DNA from: Haloarcula sp. H-GB4
Lineage (GTDB): Archaea > Halobacteriota > Halobacteria > Halobacteriales > Haloarculaceae
Direction of reading: 5' to 3'
NCBI RefSeq assembly: GCF_030848575.1
Contig: NZ_JAVDDX010000006.1
Coordinates: 1 to 64,000, forward strand
Length of the DNA stretch: 64,000 nt
Positions 16,983 to 26,261 of this stretch are shown piece after piece (position 1 is the stretch's first letter; every line of letters begins with the position of its first letter). The notes below the pieces were generated by a model that was not told where the DNA came from, ran no database searches, and saw only the letters and a list, made by a program, of their open reading frames with translations. The position numbers were made by a program, and so were the translations under genes.

Positions 16983-18998
16983 TTACGATTTCTGTAATGC
17001 TTGTACAGTGCTTGCTTCTATCACCCTATCACCTTGGTCAACATCAATCAAGATGACCCCTTTCGTGTTTCGTCCAACAGAAGAGATATCGTCGACAGGA
17101 GTGTGGATCAACTGGCCATTCTGGGTGATAATACCGACAGAATCGCTGTCTTCCACACGCTCGATTGCCATGAGAGGACCATTCCGGTCGCCTGTGTCAA
17201 TATCAATCAAACCTCGCCCATATCTGGTCTGTTTGCGATACTCTCTAATTGGGGTGCGCTTGCCGTAGCCATTCCTCGTTACAGAGAGTAATTGAGCATT
17301 GGACGGATCTGAAACAACCACCATCCCTATAACCGAATCATCATCATCCAACTCGATCGACTTAATCCCCCGTGCGGATCTTCCCATGTCTCTAACTTCC
17401 TCCTCATCAAATCGTATCGCTTGGCCATTTTCAGTGGCTACGATTAAGTCAGCATCCCCCTCAGTCCAAGCAACGTCTCGAACTTCATCACTATCTTCCA
17501 ACTTAGCTGCTACAATACCAGTACTAAGAATATTTTCAAATTCTGAGGTCCTCACCCGCTTCACGAATCCATGTTTCGTTACCATGGTGAGATAGTCGTG
17601 ATCGGTCAGAGATATCATTGAGAGAACAGATTGGACCTGTTCGTCCTCGTCAAGTGAAACAAGATCGGAGAATTGTTGCCCTGTCTCAATTCGGTCTTGT
17701 TTTGGCATTTCGTGAGCACCGATTTCGTATACTTTTCCAGCACTGGTAAATAACAAGAGCAGATCTCTGGGATTTGCTACGAAAAGTGTGTCAATATCAG
17801 CATTCTCTTCTTCGTCATGGGCGCGCAAACCTTTCCCCCCTCTGTTCTGCAAATCGAATTCCGTAACAGGAGTTCGTTTGATCGTTCCTGCATCAGTTTG
17901 AATATAGAAATGGGGCTCCGAAGAAATAATGCCATGTCCAGAGAGTGCGCCAACAAGGGCTTCCAACCCATCTTTGGAAAACGAACCATGATCAGACTCA
18001 GTTGTCTTGACCCCTTCTATGGCCCTGTCCAGTTGAGCCCGTATTTCCTGTTTAGAATCAATCTCCTCAGAGAAGTCAGTCGGAATCAAGTCGCAGAGTA
18101 TTCTCATTTCCTCTAAGCTAAATTGCCCAGGACTGTTTTCAGAATGAGTAATATCGGCAGCTTGTTCAGATATTTGCTCACGGAGGTTTTGTTTTTTCTC
18201 TTTTACAGTGATAACGCCCGTCTCTCCATGGCATGGCTTACACGGTTCTAAGAGAATTGGTTTCTCCTCACTGGAACTATACTTTTGATTGCTAAGATCC
18301 TGCCCGCAAAAGGTGCGATCCAGCTTCTGATACTTCCGATGATAGATGTTATTCTCGAACCGAATATATTCTATTCCAAGATCTGAACTAGCCTTCGGGA
18401 TATCTTCGCTGTCCGGTTCTGGGACAGAAGCCTCAGAAGCCGATTTAATTTTATCAGACGAGTTGCCCTGTTGTTTTGTAGTTATTTGTTGTTTATCACT
18501 CTCGGCAGATGACGCCTCAAGTTCGGGCTGTGGAGCAATATATTCGCGTATAGAAGAATATTCATCATACTCACCGTCTTCATGCAAAATACGCAGAGTA
18601 GTGCCACTGGCATAATCCTGAACGACTTGCATACATCGTCCACAAATCTCGACCCCTCCCTCTGATTCAACAAGTAGTATATTCGTTATCGGCGATCGAG
18701 ATTCAGCATACGCTTTCCAAACCGCCAATTCAAGCGCGTGAACATCATGAGATTGTCCTTTTTGCAAGAATTGTCCAGAAGCTAATTCGTGACTGTTTGT
18801 CCCGACTGCTACTGCGTATTCTTGATTAGATTCAATCGAACTAGCCAGCTCTTCCAACTCTTCCCAGTGATCCTCACCGGATTCTGCTTGCTTCGTGTTC
18901 TCTGGTAGATCCAACTGCTCTGCGGTTAGATGGCGGACCTTTTCTTTGGATCTGTGCTTATTATCGATCGAGAGCGACGGGATATCCCAATCAGTCAT
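16983..18998 (-). CDS. Fusion of a cytidine-deaminase-like domain with a DNA gyrase A C-terminal pinwheel
   Basis: A 671-aa protein of unusual architecture. Residues about 60-155 look like a cytidine-deaminase fold: EYAVAVG, then H87-A-L-E90, then C119-G-R-C122-M-Q, which resembles the zinc site HAE...PCxxC except that the Glu is at +3 instead of +2. Residues about 210-260 hold a second possible zinc site (C231, C253-x-x-C256). Residues about 360-671 are six tandem blades of the GyrA C-terminal DNA-wrapping domain, including a GyrA-box-like QNRGGKG (385-391). The gyrase catalytic tyrosine region is absent, so it cannot cut DNA as gyrase does. The start at 18998 overlaps the upstream gene stop by eight bases. 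Confidence 0.75.
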   Translation of the reverse strand: MTDWDIPSLSIDNKHRSKEKVRHLTAEQLDLPENTKQAESGEDHWEELEELASSIESNQEYAVAVGTNSHELASGQFLQKGQSHDVHALELAVWKAYAESRSPITNILLVESEGGVEICGRCMQVVQDYASGTTLRILHEDGEYDEYSSIREYIAPQPELEASSAESDKQQITTKQQGNSSDKIKSASEASVPEPDSEDIPKASSDLGIEYIRFENNIYHRKYQKLDRTFCGQDLSNQKYSSSEEKPILLEPCKPCHGETGVITVKEKKQNLREQISEQAADITHSENSPGQFSLEEMRILCDLIPTDFSEEIDSKQEIRAQLDRAIEGVKTTESDHGSFSKDGLEALVGALSGHGIISSEPHFYIQTDAGTIKRTPVTEFDLQNRGGKGLRAHDEEENADIDTLFVANPRDLLLLFTSAGKVYEIGAHEMPKQDRIETGQQFSDLVSLDEDEQVQSVLSMISLTDHDYLTMVTKHGFVKRVRTSEFENILSTGIVAAKLEDSDEVRDVAWTEGDADLIVATENGQAIRFDEEEVRDMGRSARGIKSIELDDDDSVIGMVVVSDPSNAQLLSVTRNGYGKRTPIREYRKQTRYGRGLIDIDTGDRNGPLMAIERVEDSDSVGIITQNGQLIHTPVDDISSVGRNTKGVILIDVDQGDRVIEASTVQALQKS

Positions 18999-19593
18999 AT
19001 TTATCAAAGGAATCTTTAGTGATATTCGAGTCACCGGTCTTATATAGGTGGGTGAAGTCCCTCCCGCCAAGTTCGTATCCAAACTCCTCTACGAAGGCTT
19101 CTACAACCGTGAAAGCGGAAGGATCGTCCGAAGTAAATGCATAATCACGGAATAAGAAAGCCGCGAGTGATTCAACAGGGATTTTTGACCCATCAGCCAA
19201 TTCATGTCGGGCAAGTTTCCAATGTTCATCTGTTAAGGCCCATTTTGAATTATGACCCGACTGCTCAATCTCTGCAATCTTTAGTAGAGGGGATGTTGAC
19301 CTCACTGAGGAAGGAGCGTATGTCCCTGCAACATTTTGATTGAACCACATGAGATCGATTGAGTCGGTCTCAGATTCATCGAAGGGAACAAAATAGGGTG
19401 TATCAGATTCGTCTCGTTTGATCCTAAAATAGTCATCAAAAAACTCATTGTACGGAAAGTTCAGATTCACAGTCCGCCCTTTTACCGCAGACTGCTGTTG
19501 TAGACAGAGATAGCCCGGGAACAACCGGTGAATCTGATGGCTAATAAGTCGATGTACACAATCTCGAACAGTGGTAGGATTCAGCGTGTACAT
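18991..19593 (-). CDS. Hypothetical protein, 200 aa, paired with the deaminase-gyrase fusion
   Basis: A 200-aa soluble protein without motifs I recognise. The sequence is mixed alpha/beta with several aromatic-rich stretches (FFDDYFRIKRDESDTPYF) and an acidic C-terminus. It overlaps the following gene by eight bases (ATGACTGA), so both are very likely co-translated and act together. A hairpin lies between this gene and the one upstream, so this pair may be its own transcription unit within the island. Confidence 0.55.
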   Translation of the reverse strand: MYTLNPTTVRDCVHRLISHQIHRLFPGYLCLQQQSAVKGRTVNLNFPYNEFFDDYFRIKRDESDTPYFVPFDESETDSIDLMWFNQNVAGTYAPSSVRSTSPLLKIAEIEQSGHNSKWALTDEHWKLARHELADGSKIPVESLAAFLFRDYAFTSDDPSAFTVVEAFVEEFGYELGGRDFTHLYKTGDSNITKDSFDKYD

Positions 19594-19633
19594 GACTACG
19601 AGTCAGAGAACGGAACTAGGCAGCGCTCAATCT

Positions 19634-19668
19634 CACAGTTGTAGCCTGGTCTACTTCTACAACCTGTG
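19634..19668 (-). terminator. Hairpin between island genes, terminator-like
   Basis: CACAGTTGTAG (19634-19644) pairs with CTACAACCTGTG (19657-19668), leaving a single bulged base and a 12-nt loop. It lies 14-48 bases after the stop of the 147-aa gene and ahead of the 200-aa gene start. It may end the upstream transcript or hold an operator. Confidence 0.45.
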
Positions 19669-19681
19669 AACTTATTTCGAA

Positions 19682-20125
19682 TCATTGCTCTTCCCATTCT
19701 TCTTTGATTTCTAATGTCAATTCACTCAATGGATCCTCATCTTTTGGACCAAAGACTCGGTTATATACTTCCTCGACACCAGCATTCGCATACTCTTCTG
19801 CGATACGATAGACTGACCGTTGATCACGGAGAACCTGGGGATTGCGCTCCTCTTCTACAGCTACTGCCTCTATAATTGCTTGCTGGGTATCAGAAAGTCG
19901 AGAACGGCCAAAAAATGCGAGCTCATCATTTGTGGTTTGGCGCATTGCATATTTGCGCCCATACCCTACACAGAAGACGAAAATCTCGTGATTTTCAGCC
20001 TGGTATAGTGGCGAATTCTCGGATTCTTGGAGTTCCGTGAACATATCATGTTGTTCACGCTCTATATGGATGTCACGGCGCGGCTCAGTAGATTCATAGT
20101 CACTTTCCGTCTTAGTATTACTCAT
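19682..20125 (-). CDS. Dnd-system-associated small protein (dnd_assoc_4-like)
   Basis: A 147-aa protein with the pattern R-D-I-H-I-E-R-E-Q near residue 18, then IFVFCVGYGRKYAMR, a Q-A-I-I-E-A-V-A-V-E helix, and EEYANAGVEEVYNRVF near residue 115. This matches what I remember of the small family called dnd system-associated protein 4, found beside DNA phosphorothioation genes. Its biochemical role is not known to me. It overlaps the DndD-like gene by four bases (ATGA), so the two products probably work together. No dndA or dndC gene is in the window, so the link to sulfur modification is by family only. Confidence 0.6.
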   Translation of the reverse strand: MSNTKTESDYESTEPRRDIHIEREQHDMFTELQESENSPLYQAENHEIFVFCVGYGRKYAMRQTTNDELAFFGRSRLSDTQQAIIEAVAVEEERNPQVLRDQRSVYRIAEEYANAGVEEVYNRVFGPKDEDPLSELTLEIKEEWEEQ

Positions 20126-22131
20126 CGTTCAACCACCTCCGTAACACCAGCCTGGTAGTCTAAATGGTATTCATTAGCCACTTCATCCGCGATAAATGCA
20201 CGAACATCCTCACTGTATTCGACGTCCGTCATCAGGAAGGTTACCTGAGTGTCCTCCAGATAGTCTGGAACATTTTGAGCAATCAGCTTTTTTGGCTCGC
20301 TTGAAATACGTCCCAATGGGGTATCGATAATGATTGGTGCGCTAAAACCCGATATCTTGGAGAGTGCTGTCATGAATGAGAGCGCAAGCACCTGACGTTC
20401 TCCAGCAGCCAAGGATCCCAAATTCTTCCGTCCATCGGCATCATATAATTTCACTTCGTATTTATCAGTCAAAACAATCTCATAATCGTCATCTTTCCAA
20501 ATTAGGTCGTTGTAATACTGCTCCAGTCTCTCTTCAGTTTGTGAACGAACTTGACCTAAAATGTCTTCCTTAATGTCATTGATTTCATCCGATGCATCAC
20601 TGATAAACAAGCTCTTTTCCACTAATTTTTGATTTTCTTTCTTTTGTTTAGCAGCCTCACGCCATTCCTCCCGGCGGTCGTCTATGACCTGTTCTTGAGA
20701 CTCAATTTTGCCATTCAATTCTCCCAACTCTTGATTCATTTCATCAATCCTTTCGGAAATTCGTTGGCGTTGTTTTTCCAATTCAACTGCTTTTTCGTTA
20801 TCTATTGTGTCTATGTCCTCGAGCTGACTTGCGATCCGAAATAGCTCTGACTCTTTTTCGTCAATCCAATCTTGTGTTTCATTGAGCTCTTTCTTATCTT
20901 CAAGCAGCTCGTTTACATACGATTCTCCTTGTGAGAGTGCCCGTTGGATTCGAAGTTTCCCAGAGATCTCGGAGTGGCCATTCGATCGAATCTCATCTTC
21001 GATACTCGTGATTTCCGCATGTGCGTCTGTACCTTCTGTGAGATCAGCCCCACAAATACAGCGCTCCTGTGAGAGAAGTCCCTCAATTAGCTCCTCACTC
21101 ACTCCTTGTAAACCGTCATCTGAGGCTTCATATTCTTCTATTGCCTCAATCGCGTAGGAAATTGCGTCTGAGTTGAAAGATACTGCTCCAGCTTGAGCCA
21201 AACTACTACCGACATTTGCCCTATTCTGAGTCAGCTGGTCCTCTTTTTCCTCAACTTTTCCCTCAAGATATTCACGTCGTTGTTGCTTTTCTCGGACATC
21301 ATCATCCCCACTACCAGAGAGAGAGTCATTGATAGATTGAATTTTACTCTTTGCCTCACCTATATCTTCTTTTAGGGTTTTCCGTTCGCTTTCTAATCGC
21401 TCAAGTTCCTGTTCAGCTTTTTCTTTTCGATCTTCCAAATTTGCGACATCCTCACCACTACTGGAAGTTTCTTTTTCGTAATCACGTTTGACTTCCTCAA
21501 GATGATCATCGGCCTCGTTCAATAGCTCAACATGTGAAACATCAAGGACCGCCTCTTTGACTCGGTCCGCATATCCTTCTTCAAAAAATTCGTCGAGTTG
21601 CTCACCGTCAAAAAGGAAGTATTGATGGACTCGAGTCGGGAGAATTTCATGAAGAATGTTTTCAGGTTCGGCAATTGGCTCCCAGTCATTACCACCGAAT
21701 CGTTGCCGAAGTGTGAGTTCGCCCAGTGAATTTGTGTACTCAGGTTCGCCATCTGGCCCAACCGACGACTGCTTGACTGTCGTGAACGTTCGGCGAAACG
21801 CATATTTTGGTTTATCTTTCCCAAGCCTGATTTCTACGTATCCTTCCGCTGATTCCCCCGGATCTAAGGATTCAAGCTTGCGTTTAGAGATATACGGATC
21901 AGTTTCTAGTTCCGCTCCACCTCTTGAATCCGTATGAGCTTCCTCCCGGTAGAAGCACAAGGTTATAGCATTCAAAATATTCGACTTTCCAGCACCGTTT
22001 TGTCCTTCTATTACATTGATATTTTTTTCAGACGTCACCTCAAGGGGTATTTCCGTTTTGTCTTTGTACTGACGATAGTCTTTCAGGATCAGCTCAAAAA
22101 TCTGTATGTTATTCATTAGTATCGGAGGCAT
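20122..22131 (-). CDS. DndD-like SMC/Rad50-type ATPase
   Basis: A 669-aa ATPase. Walker A is GQNGAGKS near residue 45. Two long coiled-coil arms (about 200-345 and 395-510) flank a tip with RCICGADL (about residue 358), a variant of the Rad50-like Cys hook. The C-terminal half holds an ABC signature (LAAGERQVLALSF) and Walker B/D-loop IIIDTPLGRISSEP; the DTPLGR signature is typical of DndD. DndD acts as a DNA-dependent ATPase in phosphorothioation, possibly opening DNA. Here it is placed with a helicase and a methyltransferase instead of DndA/DndC. ATG 22116 is an alternative start, with the motif beginning at NNIQIF. Confidence 0.75.
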   Translation of the reverse strand: MPPILMNNIQIFELILKDYRQYKDKTEIPLEVTSEKNINVIEGQNGAGKSNILNAITLCFYREEAHTDSRGGAELETDPYISKRKLESLDPGESAEGYVEIRLGKDKPKYAFRRTFTTVKQSSVGPDGEPEYTNSLGELTLRQRFGGNDWEPIAEPENILHEILPTRVHQYFLFDGEQLDEFFEEGYADRVKEAVLDVSHVELLNEADDHLEEVKRDYEKETSSSGEDVANLEDRKEKAEQELERLESERKTLKEDIGEAKSKIQSINDSLSGSGDDDVREKQQRREYLEGKVEEKEDQLTQNRANVGSSLAQAGAVSFNSDAISYAIEAIEEYEASDDGLQGVSEELIEGLLSQERCICGADLTEGTDAHAEITSIEDEIRSNGHSEISGKLRIQRALSQGESYVNELLEDKKELNETQDWIDEKESELFRIASQLEDIDTIDNEKAVELEKQRQRISERIDEMNQELGELNGKIESQEQVIDDRREEWREAAKQKKENQKLVEKSLFISDASDEINDIKEDILGQVRSQTEERLEQYYNDLIWKDDDYEIVLTDKYEVKLYDADGRKNLGSLAAGERQVLALSFMTALSKISGFSAPIIIDTPLGRISSEPKKLIAQNVPDYLEDTQVTFLMTDVEYSEDVRAFIADEVANEYHLDYQAGVTEVVER

Positions 22132-22306
22132 CTACGTTGCTGTGATCATCAACTAGTGATTTGTACTCTTCCGTATATTCTCCGCGAGGGTCATCTAGGA
22201 TGTTGCGTTCATGTCGAAGTACACTCTCCAGAAATGATCTCATATCCTCATCCTCGACCTCACTTAGCCGTTCCATAATAAGAGAATGTACCTCCGAGTC
22301 GTGCAT
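22109..22306 (-). CDS. Small acidic protein, 65 aa, upstream of the DndD-like ATPase
   Basis: A 65-aa helical, highly acidic protein (HSLIMERLSEVEDEDMRSFL, then SVLRHERNILDDPRGEY). Its 3' end overlaps the ATPase start by up to 23 bases, which indicates coupling. The frame is open further upstream, but the first plausible ATG after the helicase stop is at 22306. I do not recognise it. Its position suggests a small partner or regulator of the ATPase. Confidence 0.5.
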   Translation of the reverse strand: MHDSEVHSLIMERLSEVEDEDMRSFLESVLRHERNILDDPRGEYTEEYKSLVDDHSNVDASDTNE

Positions 22307-22346
22307 GTTGTTGGTTATTATATTGCTACGTAATAATGTTCTAGTA

Positions 22347-24368
22347 TCAGATTCCGTACGAAATCCGAAGATCCTCCAGCTTGTTCCGGGCCGAGTGCTC
22401 ATTGTTAGCCGTTGAAGCGAACTCCTCAAACCTACGAATCTCCTTCTTCAGTATATTCTTCTCGGATTTCTTGATTTCTTCATCGGGGTTCTTTGTTGGG
22501 ACAACTAGTAGGTCATATATTGTCGCATGATCTTTCCCTTCTGCCTGGCGTAGCACCCGACCACGCCGTTGGACAAACTGCATCGGGTTCCCACTGTTAG
22601 ACATCAGAATTGCAGTCCTTGTTTCAGGCACGTCTACCCCTTCGTCTAAACATTTCATGGCCACGAGTGCCTGCCATTCACCCTTCCCAAAACGCTCTAA
22701 GAGTTCATCTCGAAGGTCATTATCTTCTTCATATGTGAACTTATGATGGATAACCCCATACTCATTCAGGATTTCCCCGACTGTATCTATTTGGTCAGGA
22801 TTAGTGTAAACCAGAAGGTTCCTGACATCGGTCATGGAATCAAGGATATTCCGCAACGCATCGTACTTTCTAATTGCTGACTTTACGATAGAAGCACGCT
22901 GAGATTGCAATATCTGCTCAACTTCATCAGAAACCTCATCATCTCCGTGTGCGGCCGCTACCTTTCCCGTCATAGTTCGGTACTCCTCTAGTTCGTCTTC
23001 ATCCATCTCAACAATTATCGGATGATATTCATACGGTGTGAGATATTCTGGAATCGCCTCTTCTAATGTATACTCGAAGGTAACCCCGCCAAAATAATCT
23101 ATCAAAAAGTTCGTCCCTTCTTCATCATAATGTCGCTCAGGCGTTGCAGACAGGCCAATACGGGCGTTATACGATTCTAATAATCCTTGTTGTTGATGCT
23201 CAGAACCTAAGCCATGAACTTCATCTGCTATGAGGATTACATCCTCTGTCAACCCATCAATCTTCTTGCGGAAGGCCTCGCTAGATAAAGTCTTGTGTGT
23301 GGTAATTAGACATTCATACTCGGTGATTTCGAGTTTTATATCTGAAACAATCCTCGAGAGATCTTGCTTCCAGTCCCGGTTCTCTGAGCCATAGATATAT
23401 TTGGGAGAGTCCAATCCAAATATTTCCATTTCTTCGTCCCATTGCCGAGCCAAATGATTCTGTGGGACAGCTATTATACACAATAGCGGAGATTCTACAG
23501 TGTCAATGTATTCTATGAGAGCAGCAAGTGCCGTGAACGTTTTACCGGTCCCAGTTGCCATCTGGAATAGCCCCTGGCAATCGTTAACAAACCATGCATC
23601 CACTGCGTCTTGCTGATACTCTCTAAGTTGTATGTTCATATCCTGATCCGGAGCTGATTGCGGTGGACTATATGGCCGATTTTCCGTATCCCGCAATTCT
23701 GCGATATCATTGGCTATGCTTTCGGGGATCGAATAGATCTCTATGTTCTCATCTTTGCCATTCCATAGCCGCTCAAACCGCTGTTCCTGTTGATCTACAC
23801 CCGCCTGTTCACGATCACTGATCCAATCACAATCGATTGTATATGCTTCGTAATTCTGTAGAGATTGTTGGCTATCATTCTGTGATCCATGGAATGCAAC
23901 TCGATTTTTATTCTTATCATACATGACTCCAAACTTATCATGAAAATCACCGGATAGCTTATTTGAAGGAACTGCTAATTTGATTTCTAAAAGCCCATCT
24001 GCGATCATCCAGGCAACAGCATTTCTGGTATCATATTCCAATTCATATCGGAGGTTTGAGATCGTTTTATCCAGGGATTCCTCAAATAGATGCTCACGTT
24101 TGGCTTTGTCCCCGCTTTTAAAGGCTTCCCAATCCTCTTTCTGTAATTTCGGACTTACGATCCACTCTACGGTACCGTCATTCTCAGCGAGTTCGGCAAT
24201 CCCCCGAGCTGCAGATCTAACCCAATTTGAGGTGAAATACCCTACTCCACGGCGGTAGCGAATTGACCGTGATAACAAGGGGTCATAGAATTCGTCGATG
24301 AAATCGGTGGTAGATGTATCAATTACCCGAGGAAGATTGAGTTCAGTAAACGACCCAGATTCAGACAT
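22347..24368 (-). CDS. PLD-like nuclease domain fused to SF2 helicase
   Basis: A 673-aa protein, first in the island operon. Residues 1-215 form a phospholipase-D-like nuclease unit with H143-D-K145 and G161-S-Q-N164 (HxK...GSxN pattern, one copy per chain, so a dimer would form the active site). Residues about 245-620 are a superfamily 2 helicase: Q-motif-like LREYQQDAVDAW, Walker A ATGTGKT (about 271-277), ADEVH box (about 378), SATPER, and motif VI QRRGRVLRQ. Related helicases act as restriction effectors in Dnd-type and other defence systems. A TATA-like sequence (24382-24389) lies shortly upstream. The C-terminus ends with a basic helical stretch. Confidence 0.8.
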   Translation of the reverse strand: MSESGSFTELNLPRVIDTSTTDFIDEFYDPLLSRSIRYRRGVGYFTSNWVRSAARGIAELAENDGTVEWIVSPKLQKEDWEAFKSGDKAKREHLFEESLDKTISNLRYELEYDTRNAVAWMIADGLLEIKLAVPSNKLSGDFHDKFGVMYDKNKNRVAFHGSQNDSQQSLQNYEAYTIDCDWISDREQAGVDQQEQRFERLWNGKDENIEIYSIPESIANDIAELRDTENRPYSPPQSAPDQDMNIQLREYQQDAVDAWFVNDCQGLFQMATGTGKTFTALAALIEYIDTVESPLLCIIAVPQNHLARQWDEEMEIFGLDSPKYIYGSENRDWKQDLSRIVSDIKLEITEYECLITTHKTLSSEAFRKKIDGLTEDVILIADEVHGLGSEHQQQGLLESYNARIGLSATPERHYDEEGTNFLIDYFGGVTFEYTLEEAIPEYLTPYEYHPIIVEMDEDELEEYRTMTGKVAAAHGDDEVSDEVEQILQSQRASIVKSAIRKYDALRNILDSMTDVRNLLVYTNPDQIDTVGEILNEYGVIHHKFTYEEDNDLRDELLERFGKGEWQALVAMKCLDEGVDVPETRTAILMSNSGNPMQFVQRRGRVLRQAEGKDHATIYDLLVVPTKNPDEEIKKSEKNILKKEIRRFEEFASTANNEHSARNKLEDLRISYGI

Positions 24369-24564
24369 CTCTTTACTGTACTATATTTAGGTTCGTACAT
24401 AAAACCTGAGCAGGCGTGGTATTTGCGGTCTGGTCTGTGAGATTCAGTTGGCCTGCTTGTTTGCGTAAGTGACGGTTTTCTGTCGTTCTGGAAAACAATC
24501 CAATCGCGGTCTCTTACTTTCAGTTTCACTCAGGACCCGTGGTTGACCCCCTTTACACCGTACC

Positions 24565-25030
24565 GGCTCTGTTGAAATCCTCAGAGATTTACACGTGTGC
24601 CCGGAAGTGTGACCGAATGCAGGCTCTCCCGAAGTCACGATAACTCCAGTTTGTCGAACAAGCGGTTCACTTGGCCCGGCGAACTCTCCCTCGCTACTCC
24701 TCAAAGTGCTCAAAACGACACTACATGTTACACCAGCACATCGTATTGCTCTGTCCCAAGGTGCGAAAGAATACCACGTACCGGACGCTTCTTGACGAAC
24801 TTATTGAGATGCCTCAGATTCGGAGCGCTATCGACCTTGAGGAACTTCCGACGCCTTCGACGTTATGTAAGATGTTCAATCGACTCGATATGGCGGTTTG
24901 GCGTATCCTGCTCAATCTCTCGGTCGCCCTCCGTCCGACGAACAGTGTCGTCGGCATCGACGCCTCCGTGTTGACCTCGACGATGCCGAGCTCAATCAGC
25001 TGCCGAAACATCCCGCAGAACGCTGGCTGA
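24565..25030 (+). pseudogene. Truncated IS5-family transposase relic
   Basis: The left end has GGCTCTGTTGAAATCC, typical of haloarchaeal IS5 elements. The frame starting at ATG 24617 reads MQALPKSR, a stop, then continues as an IS5-type N-terminus (ARRTLPRYSSKCSKR, then LHQHIVLLCPKVRKNTTYRT and STLCKMFNRLDMAVWRILLN) up to GIDASV, after which it is lost by deletion and frameshift. The catalytic core is missing, so it cannot function. The relic marks the right edge of the island. Confidence 0.8.
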
Positions 25031-25290
25031 GCTGAAGACATATCGCCAAATTAGCGCCGGCCCAGTGTAACGTTACGGTCTTTCCGCAGCTTTGCATAAG
25101 AGCGGCGGGAGATAGTGTCACATACGCTGCGGCGTTCGACCAGAAACGAAAACGAGTAGCACACCACAAGACTGTGCTGAACTCTCCCTCTGTATGCCTC
25201 AGACAATATTGTCAGTAGTTGAGAATATCAATAGGGCCGGAAAATAGCAGAAAGTTAGTGCTTTCTACTGATCCGCAAAAAGGTGGGTAG

Positions 25291-25299
25291 TTTAAATAT
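25291..25299 (+). promoter_or_regulatory. TATA box of the serine recombinase gene
   Basis: TTTAAATAT is centred about 26 bases upstream of the ATG at 25321, the spacing expected for a leaderless haloarchaeal transcript. Confidence 0.65.
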
Positions 25300-25320
25300 T
25301 CAGCCCCCGCCGCAGGAAGT

Positions 25321-26127
25321 ATGTCTGAAATCGGGATCTACGCCCGTGTCTCAACAACAGACCAAGACCCACAACGACAGCTTGACGAACTGCGTGCATT
25401 CGCTCAAGACACATACGATGACCCAGAGGTTCACGAATATGCAGACATCATCAGCGGGACCGAGACTGATCGCGGAGACGAGTACCAACGACTCCGCGGA
25501 GATATCGAAGCCGGGCATCTTGACACTATCATCGTCCACGAACTCTCACGACTGTCTCGACTCGGTGCCGGTGAAATCCACAAATTCCTCGAATTCTGTC
25601 TCAGTCATGAAACTGGCATTCAGGACCTGGAGGTTGGCCTCGAAATCAGCCTTGAGGATGATCTTGTCGATAGGGCGGTGAGCCAGCTTATTGCCGGTGT
25701 AATGGGTGACCTCGCACGCGTAGAGCACAAACAGAAGCTCCGTCGGATTCAGTCCGGTATTGACGCCGCGAAAGACGCTGGCCGATGGACCGGACGGCCG
25801 CCCACTGGATTCGACGTCGAAGACGGCTATCTCCGTGTTAATACCAACGAGTTCCTGACCGTTCGACGAGCGCTCGAGCGCGTCGAGCAAGGCTACACCT
25901 ATCCCGAAGCGGCTGATGGAACCCCAGTCGCTGAGTCAACGCTCCGGTCTCTCCACGATGACCGTCGTGACCTCTACTTCCATGGTGAGGCTGCTGATGA
26001 CCGACTCCAAGCCGCTGTACAACAACTGGAGCCACTTGAGGAACCTGACATCCCCAGTGAGACAACCATTCCAGAGCAAGAGATCCGCACTATCGTTCGC
26101 GACGAGATTCGCCGCCATCAGCAATAG
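25321..26127 (+). CDS. Serine recombinase (resolvase/invertase family)
   Basis: A 268-aa recombinase. The catalytic N-terminal domain begins IGIYARVSTTDQDPQRQLDE with the nucleophile at S11, and continues with VHELSRLSRLGAGEIHKFLE and LARVEHKQKLRRIQSGIDAA, the long helix that links to the DNA-binding part. After it, GRWTGRPPTGFDVEDGYLRV and a short helical region provide DNA contact. It should catalyse site-specific recombination through a Ser-DNA intermediate, for plasmid dimer resolution, inversion or integration. It lies next to the island's right boundary and is transcribed away from it. A TATA box supports the start. Confidence 0.85.
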   Translation: MSEIGIYARVSTTDQDPQRQLDELRAFAQDTYDDPEVHEYADIISGTETDRGDEYQRLRGDIEAGHLDTIIVHELSRLSRLGAGEIHKFLEFCLSHETGIQDLEVGLEISLEDDLVDRAVSQLIAGVMGDLARVEHKQKLRRIQSGIDAAKDAGRWTGRPPTGFDVEDGYLRVNTNEFLTVRRALERVEQGYTYPEAADGTPVAESTLRSLHDDRRDLYFHGEAADDRLQAAVQQLEPLEEPDIPSETTIPEQEIRTIVRDEIRRHQQ

Positions 26128-26261
26128 GCATCAGACCGATAGCAGACAGTCCCACGCATCCGCTAATTTAACCACTGAATGGTGTCGTGTTGACATCATA
26201 TATTTTCGTTTCAAGCTACATCTGAAGCAACATTCTAGTAGCTTGCAGCCATTTTGGCCCT

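Noticed and set aside
20122-24368. A complete Dnd phosphorothioation system
   Set aside because: Only DndD-like and associated proteins are present. No cysteine desulfurase (DndA), PAPS-reductase-like DndC or DndE was found in the window, so sulfur modification cannot be claimed.
24382-24389. TATA box as firm promoter of the PLD-helicase
   Set aside because: It is only about 18 bases from the annotated start, closer than the usual 25-28, so either the start or the box is uncertain; kept as a note in the gene entry only.
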